A stretch of DNA of 64,000 nt from Sphingomonas aliaeris (GCF_016743815.1 NZ_CP061035.1:560501-624500), one strand, 5' to 3'; positions 46,760-56,863 are shown, numbered from the stretch's first letter. Notes: generated by a model from the sequence alone, not told the origin. A program made the numbers and translations.

Positions 46760-47549
46760 GATGATCGCCCCCGGTTCTGTGTGGCTGGTCGGGGCCGGCC
46801 CCGGCGATCCAGACCTGCTGACCCGCAAGGCCGAACGGTTGATCGCCGCCGCCGATATCGTCTTCCATGACGCGCTGGTTGGACCCGGCGTGCTCGATCT
46901 GATCCCCCCCGGGATCGAGCGGGTGAATGTCGGGAAGCGCTCCGGCCGCCATTCGAAGGACCAGGGCACGATCGACGCGATGATCGTCGCCGCCGCGCTG
47001 TCCGGGCGGCGCGTCGTCAGGTTGAAAGGCGGGGACCCCTCCGTGTTCGGCCGATCGACCGAAGAGATAGACGCCTGTGCCGCACAAGGAATCCAGGTCC
47101 AGGTCTGCCCGGGGATCACCGCGGCCAGCGCTGCCGCGGCGTCGGCCACGCTGTCGCTGACTATGCGGGGGGTGGCGCAGTCCCTAACGCTGGTCACCGC
47201 CCATGCGCGCGCCGACGCGCCGCTCGATCTGGACTGGTCGGCATTGGCCCGGCCGGATGCGACGGTGGCGATCTATATGGGGCGCGCGGCGGCGGGCAAG
47301 GTTGCCGGGCGGCTGATGGCGGCGGGGCTTGGCCCGGACACGCCTGTCCTGGTCGCGGTCAATGTATCGCGATCCAACGAGCGACTGATCCGCGGTCGGC
47401 TGGATGCCCTTGCGTTCCTGGTCCGCACGATCGGCGAGCGCGACCCGGCGCTCCTGCTGATCGGACGGGCGATGGCGCCGAGGCTGGAGACGCTTCCGGG
47501 TCGCTTTGTGGCGGGCCAGCAGAGACAGGAGGACACGATGCCGATCTGA
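46749..47549 (+). CDS. cobA: Uroporphyrinogen-III C-methyltransferase (sirohaem synthesis)
   Basis: 266 residues of the SUMT family: VWLVGAGPGDPDLLTRKA near the N terminus, RLKGGDPSVFGR and the later TLVTAHA block. Makes precorrin-2 for the sirohaem of NirB. It starts inside the end of nasA (11-bp overlap). Standalone methyltransferase without a CysG dehydrogenase/chelatase domain. Confidence 0.92.
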   Translation: MQHEMIAPGSVWLVGAGPGDPDLLTRKAERLIAAADIVFHDALVGPGVLDLIPPGIERVNVGKRSGRHSKDQGTIDAMIVAAALSGRRVVRLKGGDPSVFGRSTEEIDACAAQGIQVQVCPGITAASAAAASATLSLTMRGVAQSLTLVTAHARADAPLDLDWSALARPDATVAIYMGRAAAGKVAGRLMAAGLGPDTPVLVAVNVSRSNERLIRGRLDALAFLVRTIGERDPALLLIGRAMAPRLETLPGRFVAGQQRQEDTMPI

Positions 47550-47765
47550 AGCGTGTTCGTTCGGCCGGGCGGATCGCGGTCGATCTTGGCCGGATGACGA
47601 GGGTTCCGCACCGCTGGCAGCATCCGATCGATCAATATCGTCCGGTGCCAACGCGCCGGCTGCGCCATAGTCCAGGCCTAATATACTATAACCACGCGTG
47701 ATCGGGATGTTGACCGATCGCCGTGTTCGGCGGACGGTCCGGCGCGTGCGATATCCGGAGCCGAC

Positions 47766-49277
47766 ATGACCGATTTTTCGACCGACGTCGCTGGCACCGC
47801 CGCCCCGGCCCGCCCCGACCCCGCGATCCCGGCCGACCGCCGCGGCATGCTGCTGTACGGCCTGTTGGGCTTCGCTGCCGGGTTGCCATTCTATATGTTC
47901 AGCACGGTTCTCGCGCTCCGGCTGCAGGCGCACGGCGTCGCGCTGACGATGCTGGGATTCTTCGCCTGGGTGCAATTGTTGCCGACGCTAAAGTTCGTCT
48001 GGGCACCGTTGCTCGATCGCTACGACATTCCCGGGTTCGGGCGGTTCTGGGGCAAGCGGCGCGGCTGGATCATGCTGGCGCAGCTCGGCATCTTCAGCGC
48101 GATGATCGCGATGGCGGCGACATCGGCCGATGCCAGCCTGCCAGTCACCGCATTGTTCGCCGTTCTGCTCGCCTTCTGGACGACAACGCTGGAAGTCGCG
48201 GCCGACGCCTGGCGTATCGAATTGTACCCCTCGCAGGATCAGCAGGGGCCGATCGTCGCCGCCAATCTGTGGGGCTATCGCAGTGCGATGGTCGCGGCGG
48301 GCAGCGGTGCGCTGATCATCGCGGATAGCGGAGGCTGGGCGCTGGCCTATCTGATGATCGCCGCCGCCGCATTCCTGCCCTTCCCGATCCTCGTCGCGAT
48401 GCGGCCGGATGCCGATGGCGGGGGCGGGCGCGGCGTGGCGCTGGCGACCGGCCTGCTGACCAGCGTCGTCATTCTCGCGGCGGCCTGCGCGGTGACGGCG
48501 GCGATAGGCTGGGTCGTGCTGGGGCTGGCGGCACAGGCCGGGATCGACGCGAACAGCAACGTCACGCCGTGGGTCCTCGGCATCTGCATGCTGCCGTTCG
48601 TCGGGATGGCGCTCGCCTTGCCGCGGATCAGGCGCGCACCAAAGAATGCGCCGATCCGCACCTCCACCGTTCTCGGGCCCTATGTCGATTTCTTCTGGCG
48701 CTACGGCTTTGCCGCGATCCTGCTAATGGTTTTCGTGTCGCTGTACCGGATGGGTGACGTGCTCGCGCTCAACCTGTCGAAGCCGATGATCAAGGGGCTG
48801 GGCTATTCGCTGACCCAGATCGGCAGGGCGGACAGCTTCGTCGCGCTTGTGGCGAGCATGATCGGCGTCGGGCTGGGCGGGTATCTGGTCACGCGCTGGC
48901 GCATGGCGTGGACGCTCGTCGTCGGCGCGATCGTCGCGGCGATCGGCAATTTCGGGTTCGTGTGGCTGGCGCACCAGCGCGTCGACGAGGGCATTCTGTA
49001 CATCGCGACCGCCTGCGACCAGTTCGGCAACGGGTTCGCCGGGGCAGTGTTCGTCGTCTACCTCTCGCTGCTGGTAAACCCGCGCTATCCCGGCGCACAA
49101 TATGCCTTCCTGACCGGTTTCGCATTCCTGTTGCCGCGGCTGCTCGCGGGGGCCGGTGGCGCGATGGTCGCCGTGATCGGGTATGACGGCTTCTTCCTGC
49201 TGTCGGGCGTTTTGAGCCTCGCGGCGATCTTGTTCATCCCGGCATTATCGCGGATCGCGCCGCGCAAGGAGGATTGA
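47766..49277 (+). CDS. ampG: AmpG-family muropeptide-type MFS permease
   Basis: 503 residues with about 12-14 membrane helices. N-terminal FAAGLPFYMFSTVLALRLQ and FVWAPLLDRYD blocks and the middle ADAWRIELYP block follow the AmpG/SLC33 pattern. GGAG lies before the ATG. It imports anhydro-muropeptides in known cases. Coupled by ATGA overlap to a serine hydrolase, next to a PBP4-type gene, which fits a peptidoglycan recycling role. Confidence 0.85.
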   Translation: MTDFSTDVAGTAAPARPDPAIPADRRGMLLYGLLGFAAGLPFYMFSTVLALRLQAHGVALTMLGFFAWVQLLPTLKFVWAPLLDRYDIPGFGRFWGKRRGWIMLAQLGIFSAMIAMAATSADASLPVTALFAVLLAFWTTTLEVAADAWRIELYPSQDQQGPIVAANLWGYRSAMVAAGSGALIIADSGGWALAYLMIAAAAFLPFPILVAMRPDADGGGGRGVALATGLLTSVVILAAACAVTAAIGWVVLGLAAQAGIDANSNVTPWVLGICMLPFVGMALALPRIRRAPKNAPIRTSTVLGPYVDFFWRYGFAAILLMVFVSLYRMGDVLALNLSKPMIKGLGYSLTQIGRADSFVALVASMIGVGLGGYLVTRWRMAWTLVVGAIVAAIGNFGFVWLAHQRVDEGILYIATACDQFGNGFAGAVFVVYLSLLVNPRYPGAQYAFLTGFAFLLPRLLAGAGGAMVAVIGYDGFFLLSGVLSLAAILFIPALSRIAPRKED

Positions 49278-50293
49278 TGATCGAGCAATTGGCAGATGCG
49301 GCCTTCGGGCCGGCCGCGGACCATGTCGCAAGCGGGCGGATACCCGGGGCCGTGCTGGGCATCGTCACGGCGGACGGCGCGCGCGCGGTGCGCGTCGCGG
49401 GATCGGCGCAGGTCGTGCCCGCGGTCGAAGCCCTGACGCCCGATCACTGGTTCGACCTGGCATCCGTCAGCAAGGTGATCGCAACGACCAGTTTTGTGTT
49501 GCGGCTGGCGGAGGAAGGACGGATCGACCTTGATCGGCCGTTGACCGATGCGATACCGGATCTGCGTCAGTACGACGTCGCGAACGCCGCCGAGCGCCGG
49601 CTGACGTTCCGCGATTGCCTCGTCCACCGCACATTCCTGCCTGCGGTCGAACCGATTTACACCTATGGAGACGATCCCGCGCGGTTGCGGGCGTTCGTGC
49701 TGCAGCGCGAATGGAAGCACGGACCCCCGGTCTATTCGGACATCAACTTCATCCTGCTGGGCATCGCGGTGGAACGGCTGACGGGTGCCGGCCTGGACGC
49801 GCTACCGCTCGGCACCGGACTGAGCTGGGGGCCGCCGCCCGGACCCGCGGTGGCGACGGAATATTGCCACTGGCGCGGGCGCGTCCTGAAGGGCGAGGTC
49901 CATGACGAAAACTGTTCGGCGATGGGCGGACGCACCGGGCATGCCGGGCTGTTCGGAACGGTCGCAGGCGTCCTCGGCTTCGCGCAAGGGTTGCTGGACG
50001 GCACGGGCGCGAGCCCCGGCATGCTGTCCGCGATCCGTACGGCGGTCGAAGGACACCGCACCGCGGGGTGGGAAATCCGCCATCCGGGATGGTCGGGCGG
50101 GCAGGCTTGTTCGGCCGGCACGATCGGGCATACCGGATTCACGGGAACCGGACTGTGGGTGGATTTCGATCGCGGTGTCGCGTGGACCTTGCTTACCAAT
50201 CGCGTCCATCCGACCCGGCATTTCGACAGCGGTATCTTCACGCTCAGGCCGGCGACGGGCGAAGCCTTGATCACCACGTTCGACGGAAGCTAG
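49274..50293 (+). CDS. Serine hydrolase of the beta-lactamase/class C PBP fold
   Basis: 339 residues. Catalytic SxxK in LASVSKV (near residue 69), a YSDIN block as the second (YxN) motif and HTG in GHTGFTG as the third. No signal peptide, so cytosolic or poorly exported, unlike secreted AmpC enzymes. Overlaps ampG by 4 bp and converges with dacB (stops overlap by 4 bp). Probable esterase or muropeptide amidase. Confidence 0.82.
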   Translation: MMIEQLADAAFGPAADHVASGRIPGAVLGIVTADGARAVRVAGSAQVVPAVEALTPDHWFDLASVSKVIATTSFVLRLAEEGRIDLDRPLTDAIPDLRQYDVANAAERRLTFRDCLVHRTFLPAVEPIYTYGDDPARLRAFVLQREWKHGPPVYSDINFILLGIAVERLTGAGLDALPLGTGLSWGPPPGPAVATEYCHWRGRVLKGEVHDENCSAMGGRTGHAGLFGTVAGVLGFAQGLLDGTGASPGMLSAIRTAVEGHRTAGWEIRHPGWSGGQACSAGTIGHTGFTGTGLWVDFDRGVAWTLLTNRVHPTRHFDSGIFTLRPATGEALITTFDGS

Positions 50294-51708
50294 TTCGCCG
50301 CGGCGATCGCAAGCAGCGCCTTGTCAACGGCCGCCGTCGCCGAACTGTCGCCGGGCATGTCGTTGGCGAGCGCGGAGAAGGTCAGCGTCCGACCGCTCGC
50401 CGCGATCATGAAGCCGGACAAGGCGTTGGCCGCGTTCAGCGTTCCCGTCTTGGCGAACAGCTTGCCTTGCAACGGCGTGTCGCGGAAACGGCGGCCGATC
50501 GTTCCATCCATGCCGCCGACCGGCAGCGTGTCCTTCCAGGCCGCCCCCCAGTTCTGGGATTGGATCCAGCGCAGGAACCGCACGGCGGCGCGCGGGGTCA
50601 GGCGGTTGTAGGTGGACATCCCGCCACCATCGGCGAAATCATAGGCCCAGCGATCGACGCCGGCTTTGTCCAGCATATCGCGAACGGCGGCGCGGCCATC
50701 GGCGACGGATCCCGATCCTTTTACGGCAGACACACGACGTAGCAGGAGCTCGGCATGCAAATTCTGGCTGACCTTGTTGGTCAGGCGCAGGTCGGCGGAG
50801 AGCGGCGGCGGGGCGAGCCGGGCGAGTACGGGTTCGTCCGGCGCGCGTGGTGCCGGCGCGCTTCCGCGGATCGCCGGGTCGTCGGATGGGTCGAGAGGAC
50901 GGTGTTGAACCGTGACCTTCCCGGTGACCCGCACCCCTAACTGCCGAAGTAGTCGCGACAATTGCCAGGCCGCACGGTGGGCCGGATCGTCCAACGCTAG
51001 CGTCAGAGTCTCGGGCGGGGCGTTCTCGGCAATCGTCCCCGTGACACGGACCACGGTGTCGTTTGGAGAACGGGTGTAGCCGAGCGAGGACTTTGTCCCC
51101 GCGGTGATCGCCCAGTTCTCGACCGTGTAGTAACCGTCGCTCGCAATTGTCGGGGCCTTGCCGGGGCCACCGGGCGAAACGGTGATCGTTGCGACATTGT
51201 CGTCGATCGTCAGCGCCGACACCGCTGTGCCGTAGCGGCTGGGAATGTTGTTCCAGCTCATGCCCTGCGGCCAGCGTTCGTCGGGGAAGGCGCTGTCGTC
51301 GCCAATGACGTCCCGCACGACGCGCGTCCGTACGGCGACCGCTTTTGCAAGGTCGATCAGGCAATCGCTCGCGCACGTTTCGGCAGCGGACAGGCGTGCG
51401 TCGCCATGACCTTCCAGGACGACGTCCTCCCCTTGCAGGCGGACGGTCGCTCCGCCGCCGCCGTCGGTCGCGTCGGGCTGGAGCGATGCGAAAGCCGCAG
51501 CGGTGGTGAACATCTTAGTGTTCGATGCGGGAATGAACCGTTCGTCCGGGCGCACCGCGACGATCTCGCGACCTTGATCGTCGGTGACGACCAGTCCGAT
51601 CCGCGTCCCCGGTCCTGCCTCAGCGAGTGTCGCTGCGACGCCGGGCGCGGTCAGCGGCGTTTCGACCGCCGGGTCGGCGGCCGCAAGCAGAAGGAAGAGC
51701 ATCATCAC
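50290..51708 (-). CDS. dacB: D-alanyl-D-alanine carboxypeptidase/endopeptidase (PBP4, DacB type)
   Basis: 472 residues with a short export signal. SxxK in PASNTKMF (near residue 62), an SxN-type region, and KTG in LFAKTGTLNAANALSG near the C terminus; the long insertion between motifs 1 and 2 is typical of PBP4. Periplasmic peptidoglycan remodelling. Start ATGs at 51708-51702 are alternatives. Confidence 0.9.
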   Translation of the reverse strand: MMMLFLLLAAADPAVETPLTAPGVAATLAEAGPGTRIGLVVTDDQGREIVAVRPDERFIPASNTKMFTTAAAFASLQPDATDGGGGATVRLQGEDVVLEGHGDARLSAAETCASDCLIDLAKAVAVRTRVVRDVIGDDSAFPDERWPQGMSWNNIPSRYGTAVSALTIDDNVATITVSPGGPGKAPTIASDGYYTVENWAITAGTKSSLGYTRSPNDTVVRVTGTIAENAPPETLTLALDDPAHRAAWQLSRLLRQLGVRVTGKVTVQHRPLDPSDDPAIRGSAPAPRAPDEPVLARLAPPPLSADLRLTNKVSQNLHAELLLRRVSAVKGSGSVADGRAAVRDMLDKAGVDRWAYDFADGGGMSTYNRLTPRAAVRFLRWIQSQNWGAAWKDTLPVGGMDGTIGRRFRDTPLQGKLFAKTGTLNAANALSGFMIAASGRTLTFSALANDMPGDSSATAAVDKALLAIAAAN

Positions 51709-52589
51709 GGTGCTTCGATAACCTCTCGCAACAGGGCCAGGAATTCGAGCGCGAGCGCGCTGGGCGGTCGATCCAGCAGATGCATAGCGTGCACGTCGAA
51801 CGTCAGCGGTGGCTTCAGCGAGCGCATCGCCAACCCCGGCGCCATCGATGCCTCCGCAGTGAAATTATCGACGATCGTCACGCCCACACCGGCCCGTACC
51901 AGAGCGGCGGCGATGTAGAAGGTGCGCGCGGAGGCGACTTCGTCCAGATCGAGCGCGAGGCGATCGAGTTCCGTACTGAACAATTGCCCGATCGGCCCGC
52001 TGGCGGCTAGCGTGATGAACGAATGCCCGGCCAGGCGCGTCAGTTCGACGCGCGACGGCGCATCGGGCATGTCCTGTTCGCGATAGAAGACGACCAGTTC
52101 CCCTTCGCCCAGCCAGACCTGACCGAGCGGAGCGCCGCGCGGTACTTCCGCCGCGATCGCAATGTCGGTTTCGCGCTCGTAAAGTTTGCGGAGGAGGTCG
52201 TTGTGGTGGACGGTGTGAAGATCGAAGCGAACTTCGGGGTGAAGCTGGAGGAAGCGGGAGACGGCGGTGGGGAGGGCGCCGAGCGCGAGGCTGGGCAGGG
52301 CGGAGATGCGCAGCGTGGTGCCCGCCCCGGTGCGCAGGTTGCGCCCCGCCTCGCGCAGGGCGCGGACACGTTCTTGAATATCGGCGACATTTCCGAACAG
52401 CGCGTGCGCATCCTCGGTCGGGACGAGCCGGCTGTTGGTCCGCTGGAACAGTTCGAAGCCCAGCAAGGTCTCCGCATGACGCAGCGTCTTGGACACCGAA
52501 GGCTGCGAAATGTTCAGCGCGCGCGCCGCCGCGCTGACCGAGCCGTTTACGTAAACCGCGTGAAAAATCTCGATATGGCGAAGATTCAC
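51705..52589 (-). CDS. LysR-family transcriptional regulator
   Basis: 294 residues: winged helix (VNLRHIEIFHAVYVNGSVSA and SQPSVSKTLRHAE) and effector-binding domain. GTG at 52589 is preferred; its GTGA overlaps the deacylase stop by 4 bp, and longer frames upstream are deacylase shadow. It is the third gene of the penicillin acylase-deacylase operon and the natural candidate to bind the twin dyads at 56637-56682. Confidence 0.88.
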   Translation of the reverse strand: MNLRHIEIFHAVYVNGSVSAAARALNISQPSVSKTLRHAETLLGFELFQRTNSRLVPTEDAHALFGNVADIQERVRALREAGRNLRTGAGTTLRISALPSLALGALPTAVSRFLQLHPEVRFDLHTVHHNDLLRKLYERETDIAIAAEVPRGAPLGQVWLGEGELVVFYREQDMPDAPSRVELTRLAGHSFITLAASGPIGQLFSTELDRLALDLDEVASARTFYIAAALVRAGVGVTIVDNFTAEASMAPGLAMRSLKPPLTFDVHAMHLLDRPPSALALEFLALLREVIEAP

Positions 52590-54178
52590 GACGCCGGGCA
52601 CCCCGCCGGTTTCGGGCGAAGCAGCACGCGACCGGCCGCGGCACCGGTCGTCACTCCGTTCGACAGAGCCAGTTTGCCGTTGACGAACAAGGCCCTGACC
52701 CCGACGCTGGGCACGCGCGGACGGATATAGTCCGCACGCGGGGCATAGCGGACCGGATCGAACACGACGACATCCGCGAAATAGCCCGGCCGCAGATAGC
52801 CGCGACGATCGAGCCGGTACATATCGGCGGTCAGCCCGGTCGAATGGCGGACGAAATTGCGGAGCGTGATGACCTTCCGCTCGCGCACATAGGCCTGATA
52901 TTTGCGCGGGAAGGTGGCGTATTGGCGGGGATGACCGTCGGATCCGTCCGAACTGGTCACGACCCACGGCTGCTTCATGATCAGATCGACGTCGCGGTCG
53001 GCCATGTTGAAGCTGGCGACGCCGACCCCGGCCGGGCCGGTGCCGGCGGGATTGGCGACGCGCAGGATGCGGATCGCGGCATCGACCGGGCTGAGGCGCC
53101 AGGCCGTCGCCATCTGGCCCAGCGTCTTGCCGGTCCAGGGCTGACCCGCGCTGGTCAGCAGGATCGATTCCGGGCCGCCCCGGCGCCGGAGATTCTCGAC
53201 CATCTCGATCTTGATGCGCCGGAGCGTGGCGGGATCATCGAAGCGCGCGATCATCTTCTTATAGCCGCCATCGCTCGCCCCGCGCGGCAGCAACGAGGCA
53301 TCGACACTGGAGCCGGAGGCGAGCCAGGGATATTGATCGGCGGTGACGTTCTGCCCGGCGGCCCGCGCCGCCTCGATCGTCGCGATCAGTTCGGGTGCCT
53401 CGCCCTGTACGTCCACGCCCAGCGCCTTGAGGTGCGCGAAATGGACCGGCATCTTCGCCTCGCGCCCGATCTGGATCGCTTCCTTGGTCGAGCCGATCAG
53501 GCCGATCGTATAGCTGGATTCGTCGCGCTGGTGCGTATCGTAGATGCCGCCGCGGCTGCCCGCCTCGCGCGCGACGGCGACGACCTCGTCGGTCTTGGCG
53601 AAACTTTGCGGCGCGTAGAACAGGCCGGTCGAAAGACCGTAGGCGCCCTCGCACATACCCTTTGCGGCCAACGCGCGTTCCCGCGCCAGTTCGGCGGGGT
53701 TCGGCGCGCGATCGTCTTGTCCCAGCACGCGCGCGCGGATCGCGCCGAAGCCGACGAACGGCACGAGATTGGTGCCAACGCCCGATGCGGCCAGCGCCCT
53801 GGCATCGTCCGCGATATCGGGCGTGCCATAGCCATCGACGCCGGTGACGATCGTCGACACGCCCTGTGCGAGCCACGGCAGGTTGAGCCGCTGCTTTGCA
53901 TCCTTCGAGCGGATATAGGTGTCGGGATGCGTGTGCGCGTCGATGAAGCCGGGGGCGACGATCTGCCCCCTGGCATCGATCACGCGGCCGGCCGGTGTCC
54001 GTCGCGCCGGGCCGACATAGACGACCCGGTCGCCCTTGATCTCGACATCGCCGACGATCGGTGCGGCGTCCTCGCCCGAATAGATCGTTCCGCCGCGGAT
54101 CACGACATCGACCGGCGCCGCCGACAGCGCCGGGCCGGTGACGGTGACGAGCAAAGCAGACAGGAGGAGGCGGTTCAT
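52586..54178 (-). CDS. N-acyl-D-amino-acid deacylase (amidohydrolase family)
   Basis: 530 residues with a signal peptide (cleavage near ALSAA), then the D-aminoacylase fold: DAHTHPD metal motif near residue 70, MCEGAYGLSTGLFYAP, and the C-terminal RKVITLRNFVRHST block. Releases free D-amino acids from N-acyl forms, probably in the periplasm. ATG at 54178 overlaps the acylase stop (ATGA). Confidence 0.88.
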   Translation of the reverse strand: MNRLLLSALLVTVTGPALSAAPVDVVIRGGTIYSGEDAAPIVGDVEIKGDRVVYVGPARRTPAGRVIDARGQIVAPGFIDAHTHPDTYIRSKDAKQRLNLPWLAQGVSTIVTGVDGYGTPDIADDARALAASGVGTNLVPFVGFGAIRARVLGQDDRAPNPAELARERALAAKGMCEGAYGLSTGLFYAPQSFAKTDEVVAVAREAGSRGGIYDTHQRDESSYTIGLIGSTKEAIQIGREAKMPVHFAHLKALGVDVQGEAPELIATIEAARAAGQNVTADQYPWLASGSSVDASLLPRGASDGGYKKMIARFDDPATLRRIKIEMVENLRRRGGPESILLTSAGQPWTGKTLGQMATAWRLSPVDAAIRILRVANPAGTGPAGVGVASFNMADRDVDLIMKQPWVVTSSDGSDGHPRQYATFPRKYQAYVRERKVITLRNFVRHSTGLTADMYRLDRRGYLRPGYFADVVVFDPVRYAPRADYIRPRVPSVGVRALFVNGKLALSNGVTTGAAAGRVLLRPKPAGCPAS

Positions 54179-56556
54179 CGGCGGTTCCCGTTGATCGGAG
54201 TCTGTGGCCGGAGCGTGGTCCGTCTGGCGACATGCGCATCGACCGCGGCACGACTGAATATCATCGGTTGCAGCGCGCCCGCGATCCACGGCGCATATTG
54301 ATCGCGATAGTGCGGCGAGCGCGGATCGTTCGACTGGCCGGGCAGGTTGATCATCAGCGAATTGTCCCAAGCCCCCACGTCGATGACCTGGATATAGCTG
54401 GCCCCGCCACTGGCGCGCCAGCCGGGACCGTTGCCGAGCCAGCGGGCCATGACGGTGTAGGAATCGCCGCCGCTGCCCGCGCCCTCGATCGCGGGGAAGG
54501 CGGCGGCGATCGCCGGGACGCGGGCCAGCGGGTGCGTGATGCGAACCTGATGCAGCGTGCCCCACCGCCACGCGGCAGTATCCGCGCCGAGCAGCCCACG
54601 CGCCGACGCCCAGGCGGAGGCCAAGGCCGCATCGAACATCGCGTCGCGCGCGGCGACCGGATCGGTCCCGAGCCGCGCGTCGGGCCGGGCCAGCAGGCCC
54701 AGCAGCACCGAGGGCGCTATCTCCGTAACGAGCGTCCGGGCGCGCTCCGGCACGATCGCCGCGAGCATGCGCTTGCCGAGATCGCGCCACAGGATCTCGA
54801 ACAGCGCGGCCGGGGCGCTGGCGGCGTCGATATGGCCGTCCCAGCGGCGGAGCATATCGGCGGCATCGGACCGGCGCGCGGGGAGCAGGGCGATCAGCTG
54901 TCGCGCGGGGGTGGAGAGCGTATCGTGTTGCAGCTTCACGCTGTCTTCCAGACCGTGCTTGGTCTGCGTGGACAGCACGTCCGCGATCCGTTCGTAGCGA
55001 TAGGGGTCGCGGAACGAGAAAGCGGGAATGCGGTCGCGCGGCCAATCCGGCGGCAGATTGTCCTGATTGGCGGAGGCGAACCAGCCCTTTCTCGGATTAT
55101 ACTCGCTCGGCAGCGAGGCGAAGTTGCGCATTCCGGTCCAGTCGAAGCGGCCATCGCCCGGCACCGGCAAAAGCCCCTCGCCCTGCTTGCGCACGGGGGC
55201 GAAGCCGATCACCTGCCAGCCGGTATTGCCGTCCACATCGGCGTAATGGAAGTTGGTGGGGGAGGGGTGCAGGCGGAACGCCTCGCGCAACGAAGTCCAG
55301 TCGGTCGCCAGATTGATCGCGATCATCGCGAACGACCCGGCACCACCCGGCTGCATCGCGACCGAGCCAATCGCGGTGGCACGATGCTTTTTCGGATCGT
55401 GCGAGATGACCGGGCCTTGCACCGAATAGCGCAACGTGACGGGATACGGCTTGCCGTCCTTGACCGGAATCGCGACGTCGAAGCGCTGGAAACGTTTCCA
55501 GCCGCCGGCATGACGATAGCGTTCGGCATCCTGGGGATGCAGTTCGAGGACGAACAGATCCTCCTGGTCGATATGGAAGTTGGTCCGCCCGAACGCGAAG
55601 CGATCGGTATGGCCCTGCATGATGCCGGGCAGACCGGGCGCACCGCCGCCGATCACGTCCAGCCCCGGCGCGGTCAGATGCGCGACGTGACGCGGGCCGA
55701 ACCCGCCGATGCCGAGATGCGGATCGTTGGCGAGGATCGGGCGACCCGTGGCACTGCGCGAAGGCGCGATCGTCCAGGCGTTGCTGCCGGCATTCGCACG
55801 CTCCGTCAGCGCGTCGTTCTGGCTCGACGTCGGCGTTTCGGGGCCGAACGGCAGCGCGCCCAGACGCATCACGCCCAGATCGGCCTCGGATACGGCGGCG
55901 GTATCGAGGCCGGCGGGCACGGTCATCTTCCATGCCGGGCGCAACGGGGCGACCACCGCATCCAGATCGAGCAGCCCGAGCGCGGCGAGCTGCGCGCGGC
56001 GCACCTCGTCATCGGCATTGCCGATCGAGGCGCCGCGGGCGAGCACCAGTTCGCGCACGTCCCACTTCATCGGCTTCACGCCCAAAATGGTATATTCCAG
56101 CGGCAGGAGCGCAGGATCGGCAAGCACTTCGTCGATCCGGGCGTTGACGCCCGCGACATAGGCGCGCGCGCAGGCCAGCACGTTGGCCGGGACACGCTGC
56201 AATTCGGCGTCGATATCGCCGCGATAGTGGAACAGGCGGGCGACCGCGTCATAGCGCGCGAAATCGGCGCCATAGACTTCGGCCATCCGGCCCAGTTCGC
56301 GGCGATGCCCGAAATCGATCTGGAACAGCCGGTCGCGCGCCACGACATAGCCCTGCCCGAAGAACGCATCCGGGATCGACTGCGCGCGGATGTGGGGAAC
56401 GCCGTGGACGTCGTCCACGATCTCGATCGGGCCGTCGTGCGCGACCGAGGTTGATCCGGGCCGATCGACCCCCTTCCGATCGGCTTGCGCGATCAGCGTC
56501 GGGGCGAGGGCGAGCGTCGCAACCGACCCGCAAAGGAACAATCGGCGGTCGATCAT
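54175..56556 (-). CDS. Penicillin acylase-family N-terminal nucleophile amidase
   Basis: 793 residues with a twin-arginine-like signal (DRRLFLCGSVATLAL). The autoprocessing junction GSNAWTIAP (serine nucleophile) lies about residue 250, preceded by an alpha-subunit region and followed by a beta-subunit region (NDPHLGIGGFGP; FHYADVDGNTGW). The family includes penicillin, glutaryl and homoserine-lactone acylases. Working with a D-aminoacylase it could process N-acylated D-amino acids, beta-lactams or lactones; the substrate is unknown. ATG at 56556 precedes the signal directly. Confidence 0.88.
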   Translation of the reverse strand: MIDRRLFLCGSVATLALAPTLIAQADRKGVDRPGSTSVAHDGPIEIVDDVHGVPHIRAQSIPDAFFGQGYVVARDRLFQIDFGHRRELGRMAEVYGADFARYDAVARLFHYRGDIDAELQRVPANVLACARAYVAGVNARIDEVLADPALLPLEYTILGVKPMKWDVRELVLARGASIGNADDEVRRAQLAALGLLDLDAVVAPLRPAWKMTVPAGLDTAAVSEADLGVMRLGALPFGPETPTSSQNDALTERANAGSNAWTIAPSRSATGRPILANDPHLGIGGFGPRHVAHLTAPGLDVIGGGAPGLPGIMQGHTDRFAFGRTNFHIDQEDLFVLELHPQDAERYRHAGGWKRFQRFDVAIPVKDGKPYPVTLRYSVQGPVISHDPKKHRATAIGSVAMQPGGAGSFAMIAINLATDWTSLREAFRLHPSPTNFHYADVDGNTGWQVIGFAPVRKQGEGLLPVPGDGRFDWTGMRNFASLPSEYNPRKGWFASANQDNLPPDWPRDRIPAFSFRDPYRYERIADVLSTQTKHGLEDSVKLQHDTLSTPARQLIALLPARRSDAADMLRRWDGHIDAASAPAALFEILWRDLGKRMLAAIVPERARTLVTEIAPSVLLGLLARPDARLGTDPVAARDAMFDAALASAWASARGLLGADTAAWRWGTLHQVRITHPLARVPAIAAAFPAIEGAGSGGDSYTVMARWLGNGPGWRASGGASYIQVIDVGAWDNSLMINLPGQSNDPRSPHYRDQYAPWIAGALQPMIFSRAAVDAHVARRTTLRPQTPINGNRR

Positions 56557-56863
56557 GGGCACCTTTCTCGTTGTGGACCCCCCACCGAAGGTACCGCGGC
56601 TTTCCGAGGTGCGCGGTATGGCAAGCACTGTGCGGACCATAGGCCATGTTTATGGCCGCGAGCCATAGGCCACGGTTATGGCTCCATGAAGAGATTTCAA
56701 TATATCAGTGGGTTGACGCAGAATGCTGCGAAAGCGCACCTTCTCCCATCCGACACGGCCGGCGCACACTTCCAGGGAGGATGCGACCGATCGGCGGATC
56801 CGCAGGCGAAACGACGGCACCGGCGGCACTGAATCGCGACGCGCAGCGACATTTGGGGGCGAA
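56557..56863. promoter_or_regulatory. Divergent regulatory region, acylase operon / TonB receptor
   Basis: 307 bp. Holds the two dyads at 56637-56682, an AT-rich patch around 56690-56710, and a GGGGGCGA ribosome site before ATG 56864. No gene of its own is supported. Confidence 0.55.
56637..56682. promoter_or_regulatory. Two tandem ATA-N9-TAT operator-like dyads
   Basis: CCATA-N9-TATGG (56637-56655) and GCCATA-N9-TATGGC (56662-56682) have the same orientation, 26 bp apart, and share 16 of 18 bases over ATAGGCCA..TTATGGC. ATA-N9-TAT fits LysR-type boxes (T-N11-A). They lie about 80 bp upstream of the acylase start, with the LysR gene in that operon. Confidence 0.6.
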
